Source: Elmis aenea
Lineage: Eukaryota; Arthropoda; Insecta; Coleoptera; Elmidae
NCBI GenBank assembly: GCA_947652605.1
Contig: OX393579.1
Coordinates: forward strand, 4,154,001 to 4,218,000
Reading direction: 5' to 3'
DNA length: 64,000 nt
The notes under the pieces were generated by a model that saw only the letters and a list, made by a program, of their open reading frames with translations, made no database searches and was not told the DNA's origin. This document shows positions 60,780-64,000 of this stretch, one piece after another. Position numbers and translations under genes: made by a program. The stretch's first letter is position 1. Every line of letters begins with the position of its first letter.

Positions 60780-60930
60780 AAGTCTTCTGCTTCTAAATCG
60801 GTTCCTCTTATATCTTTCGGTGTCGAGGTATGCTTTTCTATTTCTGTATTATCTTTTTCCACAACTTCCCTATCGTTAGCTAATTGTGGCACATCTCTCC
60901 AGCTGACTCCTTTTTGTTCCTTCCCTTAAA
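60780..60930 (-). pseudogene. LINE 3'-end fragment, same family as 5941-7075
   Basis: CTTTCGGTGTCGAGGTATGC and CTATCGTTAGCTAATTGTGG match 5975-6050 on the same strand. Only about 150 bp of the terminal coding region and 3' end survive. With 11955-12167 this is the third copy sharing one 3' terminus, which ends in an AAGAAG-rich tail. Confidence 0.8.
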
Positions 60931-62420
60931 AAACAATATTTGGTTAGGATTGTAAAGTATAAGTAAAAGTTAAAGAAAGTCTCTCATAAAATTGAGTTAC
61001 CATTTTGTTTGATAGAGCATAAAATATTCATTAGAGTGACGGATTCAGCTCTTAAAATATTTTATTTCACTTTTTTTTGCGCGTATCGTTTATAATTTAT
61101 GAAGATCTGTTCAACAAGTGGTAAAAATTTGCGAACAATTTTTGATTTTGCATCCTTGTTGTCTGGATTGCGTCATTAAAGTTGGGTTAAAATTAACTTT
61201 GTTTTAGCACCTCTTAACGTCGAGAGATTATCGTCAATCTAGGTAGTTTAAATTAGGAAGTTCGTGGTTAGAACATATAAGCTACTTATATATTAACCCA
61301 CACAACAGGGAAACATTTTGTTAACCTAAAACTTGTTTGTTATGAATTCTGTTACGTTTGAACATTTCCATTAGGGGAGACCGGGAATGAAAGTAACATT
61401 TTTTTGTTTTTATTTCATTTCTTATAGAGTATAACAAATTTTTTACACCCAAATTGATTTTATGATATATTGAACATTTGTCTTCCTTCCAAGATATTTC
61501 TTTCAAGTGTTTCGTAAAGCATGTGTGAGATTTTTTTTTCATTTCATACTGTCTTTAGGTACAAATCATTCCTGGATGCTGGGTGTACCTTGTTATGATA
61601 TTTATTTGTACTTAGTTATGAGTTATGATATTTATTTAACATATTGTAGAGGGTCGTTGTTGGTGGCAAATTTCTGAAATGATCAAAATTGAATTCTCTC
61701 CAAACTTTTCGACCATAATTTAAAACGAAACTCGATGTTTAATAACCGGAAGGACAGTAAGAACACCCTCGGCGAATTGCGAAACTTTAAGTATGAAGAT
61801 TTATATAACAGATCGCAGCACGTATGCCCTATTATATTTCATTGTTGATGAAAACTGATTAAAAGTATTTACTCGTTGCGAAAGTTTTAAGATGGCCAAA
61901 AGTTTACACACATAAATATCCATCACACCCTCCAGGTGTGCACTTCGCAGGTGATTCTGAACTTTTTAAAGGTATTTTATAGTGGTTCTTGTGTACACTT
62001 CTTAAATGTTGCAGGTTTTTTATTCACCATAATAAGCTTTTACATGTTCTGCGAATATAATGAATATGGAACAACTTTCTTTGTACAAACAGTGTACTTG
62101 TTCAACTGCAAAGATATGTATATATACAGCATACATTCTAAGAAATCGACTAAACAGACACACTTCTAGCAAAAAATATCGATTACAAATAAAGCACGCA
62201 ACGAGATAAAAATAATTTCGGAAATGGTAACCGCAAATTCGCCTCTTCATGTCATTTTACAGCACAATATATGAGGGTTAGCTTATAAAATTTGATTGAA
62301 TGCTTCGTAGCTGTGTTAGCGCTTCAATAAGTTCATTTGGCTTATCCAAATTTGATCCATTCTACTGGTTCTAATATGAAAGTATTAGTATTTCCATTTA
62401 AGTATGCAACTTCAAATTAA
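60931..62420. other. AT-rich non-coding, nothing recognised
   Basis: Short frames at 61321-61542 and 61936-62250 lack motifs. Confidence 0.45.
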
Positions 62421-63460
62421 ATATCCGGGTGTTTCTTAAGTCTTGCAAAAAAATCATGAGGTGATTCCTTATCGAAAATTAAGGGGTGTCTTTCATATAA
62501 AATTTTTTCCTTAGACGTCTCTCTTTGGAGTTGCACCCCCCTAAAGGGGAGCGGTACAATTAGGTTTTTATTTTATTTCTCAAATTTGGATAAATGTAGG
62601 AGAATGATATTCGGTAGATGTTTTGTACTTATTAAAAGGTTTCCCATAGTAATATTTTCAATCATCTCCCACCTCCACAGGGGTCTGAAAAGTGCGACCC
62701 CTGTTGATTTTTTATTCGGAATTTTTTGGTGGGTTAAAATTTCGCATTTTAAAAACTTTTTTACTGCTTGATTTATTTAGAAACTTTTTTATTCTTTAGT
62801 TTTTCTTGTAAAACATACAGGATTTGAGTAAAAAATAAAATAATTTAACATGCACCATTAAATATTTCTATAAAAAACGATTCATTTTGGTGGTTACTAC
62901 CATGGTTTGTTTATGTTCATATTGGGTAAACGTCAAAATGAGTAACATTTGTCAATTCTATGCAATATGAACATAAACAAACCCTGGTAACCACCAAAAT
63001 GAATCGTTTTATATCGGAATATTTAATGAAGCATGTTTACTTCTTTATGTTTTACTCAAAAACGGGTAGGTATTATGAGAAAAACTAAGGATTAAAAACA
63101 GTTTCTAAATAAATCAAGCTTTCATAAAAAAAATTTAATTTCAAAATTTCAACCCACCAAAAAGTTCTGATTAAAAAACAACAGGGGTCGCACTTTTCAG
63201 CCCTCTGTGAAGGTGGGAGATGATTGAAAATATTACTATGGGAAACCTTTTAATAAGTATAAAACATCTATCAAATATCATTTTCCTATATTCATTAAAA
63301 TTGGAGAAATAAAATAAAAACCTAATTGCCCCCTTTTAGGGGGGTGTAACTCCGAAGGGAGACATCTAAGGAAACAATTTTATGTAAAAGACACCCCTTA
63401 ATTTTCGATAAGGAATCACTTCATGCATTTTTTTGCAATACTAAAGAAACACGCTGTATA
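62421..63460. mobile_element. Foldback element, copy 2 (near-complete ~1-kb palindrome)
   Basis: The arms pair from CCGGGTGTTTCTTAAGTCTT against the reverse of CTAAAGAAACACGCTGTA, through AGGTGATTCCTTATCGAAAA, the CCCCCTAAAGGGGAGCGG block, TTTCCCATAGTAATATTTTC, GGTGGGTTAAAATTT, and inward to a central arm pair at 62871-62925 / 62964-63014 (AACGATTCATTTTGGTGGTT). The unpaired loop is only about 40 bp. Same family as 19411-20156. No coding capacity; termini are of the TACAGGG-like type but decayed at the left. Confidence 0.9.
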
Positions 63461-63699
63461 TAAATATATTAGTTTTAAATGGCATTAATGATTGATTTAC
63501 AATCTATTTATTATGAATAATAAGTAAATTGTTAGGGAGTTATTTAAACATGAAGGGTAAGCTTGCCCAGTGGCAACTACCCACTGAAAGTTACTTAAGT
63601 TATTTATTATTGGCAACATAGATTAAATGTTAACTTACTTAAACGATTAAGGAAGTCTAGAGGTTTATGCATTTTTAGTCTTCTAGTTTGTTCACCGCA

Positions 63700-63950
63700 C
63701 ACACCCACATTGTATCAACTGCCTGGGGCGACAGGAGACGCCGTCGGGCTCAGGGGAAAATTTTACCTTCAAGGGAATAAATTATTTGAAAATTTGTTTA
63801 CTAAAAAACAAATTGTGGCTTGATGTCCGGGTCCCTGTGAATTCCGGACCAGAGGACTTTTACCCCATCGCCCTCCCTTCTCGACGGCCCTGTGAACTGC
63901 CACAATGCTTCACTCAGACATAAAAAAAAACCTGACCCTCTTTTACTGGT
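63700..63950. other. GC-rich patch, unidentified
   Basis: CTGGGGCGACAGGAGACGCC, GTCCGGGTCCCTGTGAATTC and CATCGCCCTCCCTTCTCGAC stand out against about 70% AT surroundings. The composition suggests part of an element continuing past the window edge, such as a retroelement untranslated region, but no motif confirms this. Confidence 0.3.
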
Positions 63951-64000
63951 CTAAACAGACTATTAGATTATTCAAATCGTTTATTTGTGTTTGTTGGTTT

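Noticed and set aside
1..64000. CRISPR arrays, operons, prophage or bacterial defence systems
   Set aside because: No short regularly spaced repeats with unique spacers, no long bacterial-type frames or ribosome binding sites; content is eukaryotic.

Overview
The window looks like AT-rich nuclear DNA from an insect or other arthropod. I see no intact host protein-coding gene, tRNA, rRNA, CRISPR array or prokaryote-style operon. Nearly everything recognisable is transposable-element debris of kinds common in insect genomes: 5'-truncated non-LTR retrotransposons, hAT-like, piggyBac-like, Tc1/mariner-like and pogo-like non-autonomous DNA elements, and foldback (long inverted repeat) elements. 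The order and species cannot be fixed from this sequence.

Layout. 1-10 kb: degenerate reverse-transcriptase (RT) relics at 460-1255 (+), 2580-4356 (+, split by an inverted-repeat element at 2697-3803) and 5941-7075 (-), then an RNase H-bearing 3' end with a (TAA)n tail at 9520-10167 (+). 10-20 kb: an inverted-repeat element (10420-11228), a LINE 3' end (11955-12167), a jockey-like insertion between 98-bp direct repeats (12168-13169), further RT relics (15215-15600 -, 17210-18145 +) and a foldback element (19411-20156). 20-30 kb: a mariner relic, a 1.87-kb hAT-like element with nested insertions (24471-26336), and hAT-like copy A with a perfect 8-bp target duplication (27168-28403). 30-41 kb: a hAT-like element nested in an inverted-repeat element (30681-32347), two short foldbacks, a 176-bp tandem duplication interrupted by a piggyBac-like element (34305-35232), a second RNase H-type relic (-), a pogo-like element (37718-38652), and hAT-like copy B in opposite orientation to A (39401-40613). 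43-49 kb: a 184-bp tandem array, a transposase relic (-), a composite of rearranged element pieces, an RT relic and a degenerate ~120-bp tandem repeat.

The least TE-like segment is 51.28-54.68 kb. A ~1.87-kb unit is present twice in tandem. Both copies conserve a TGACGTCA site, splice-like borders and two matching putative exons; exon 2 differs by exactly 9 bp and exon 3 is identical in length. This is the best candidate for an undescribed transcribed locus, but its coding status is unresolved. 55-64 kb is mostly featureless AT-rich DNA with more inverted-repeat elements, ending with a near-complete ~1-kb palindrome (62421-63460) of the same family as 19411-20156.

A recurrent theme is termini reading TACAGGG / CCCTGTA. 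More than a dozen occur, on elements whose interiors are otherwise unrelated.
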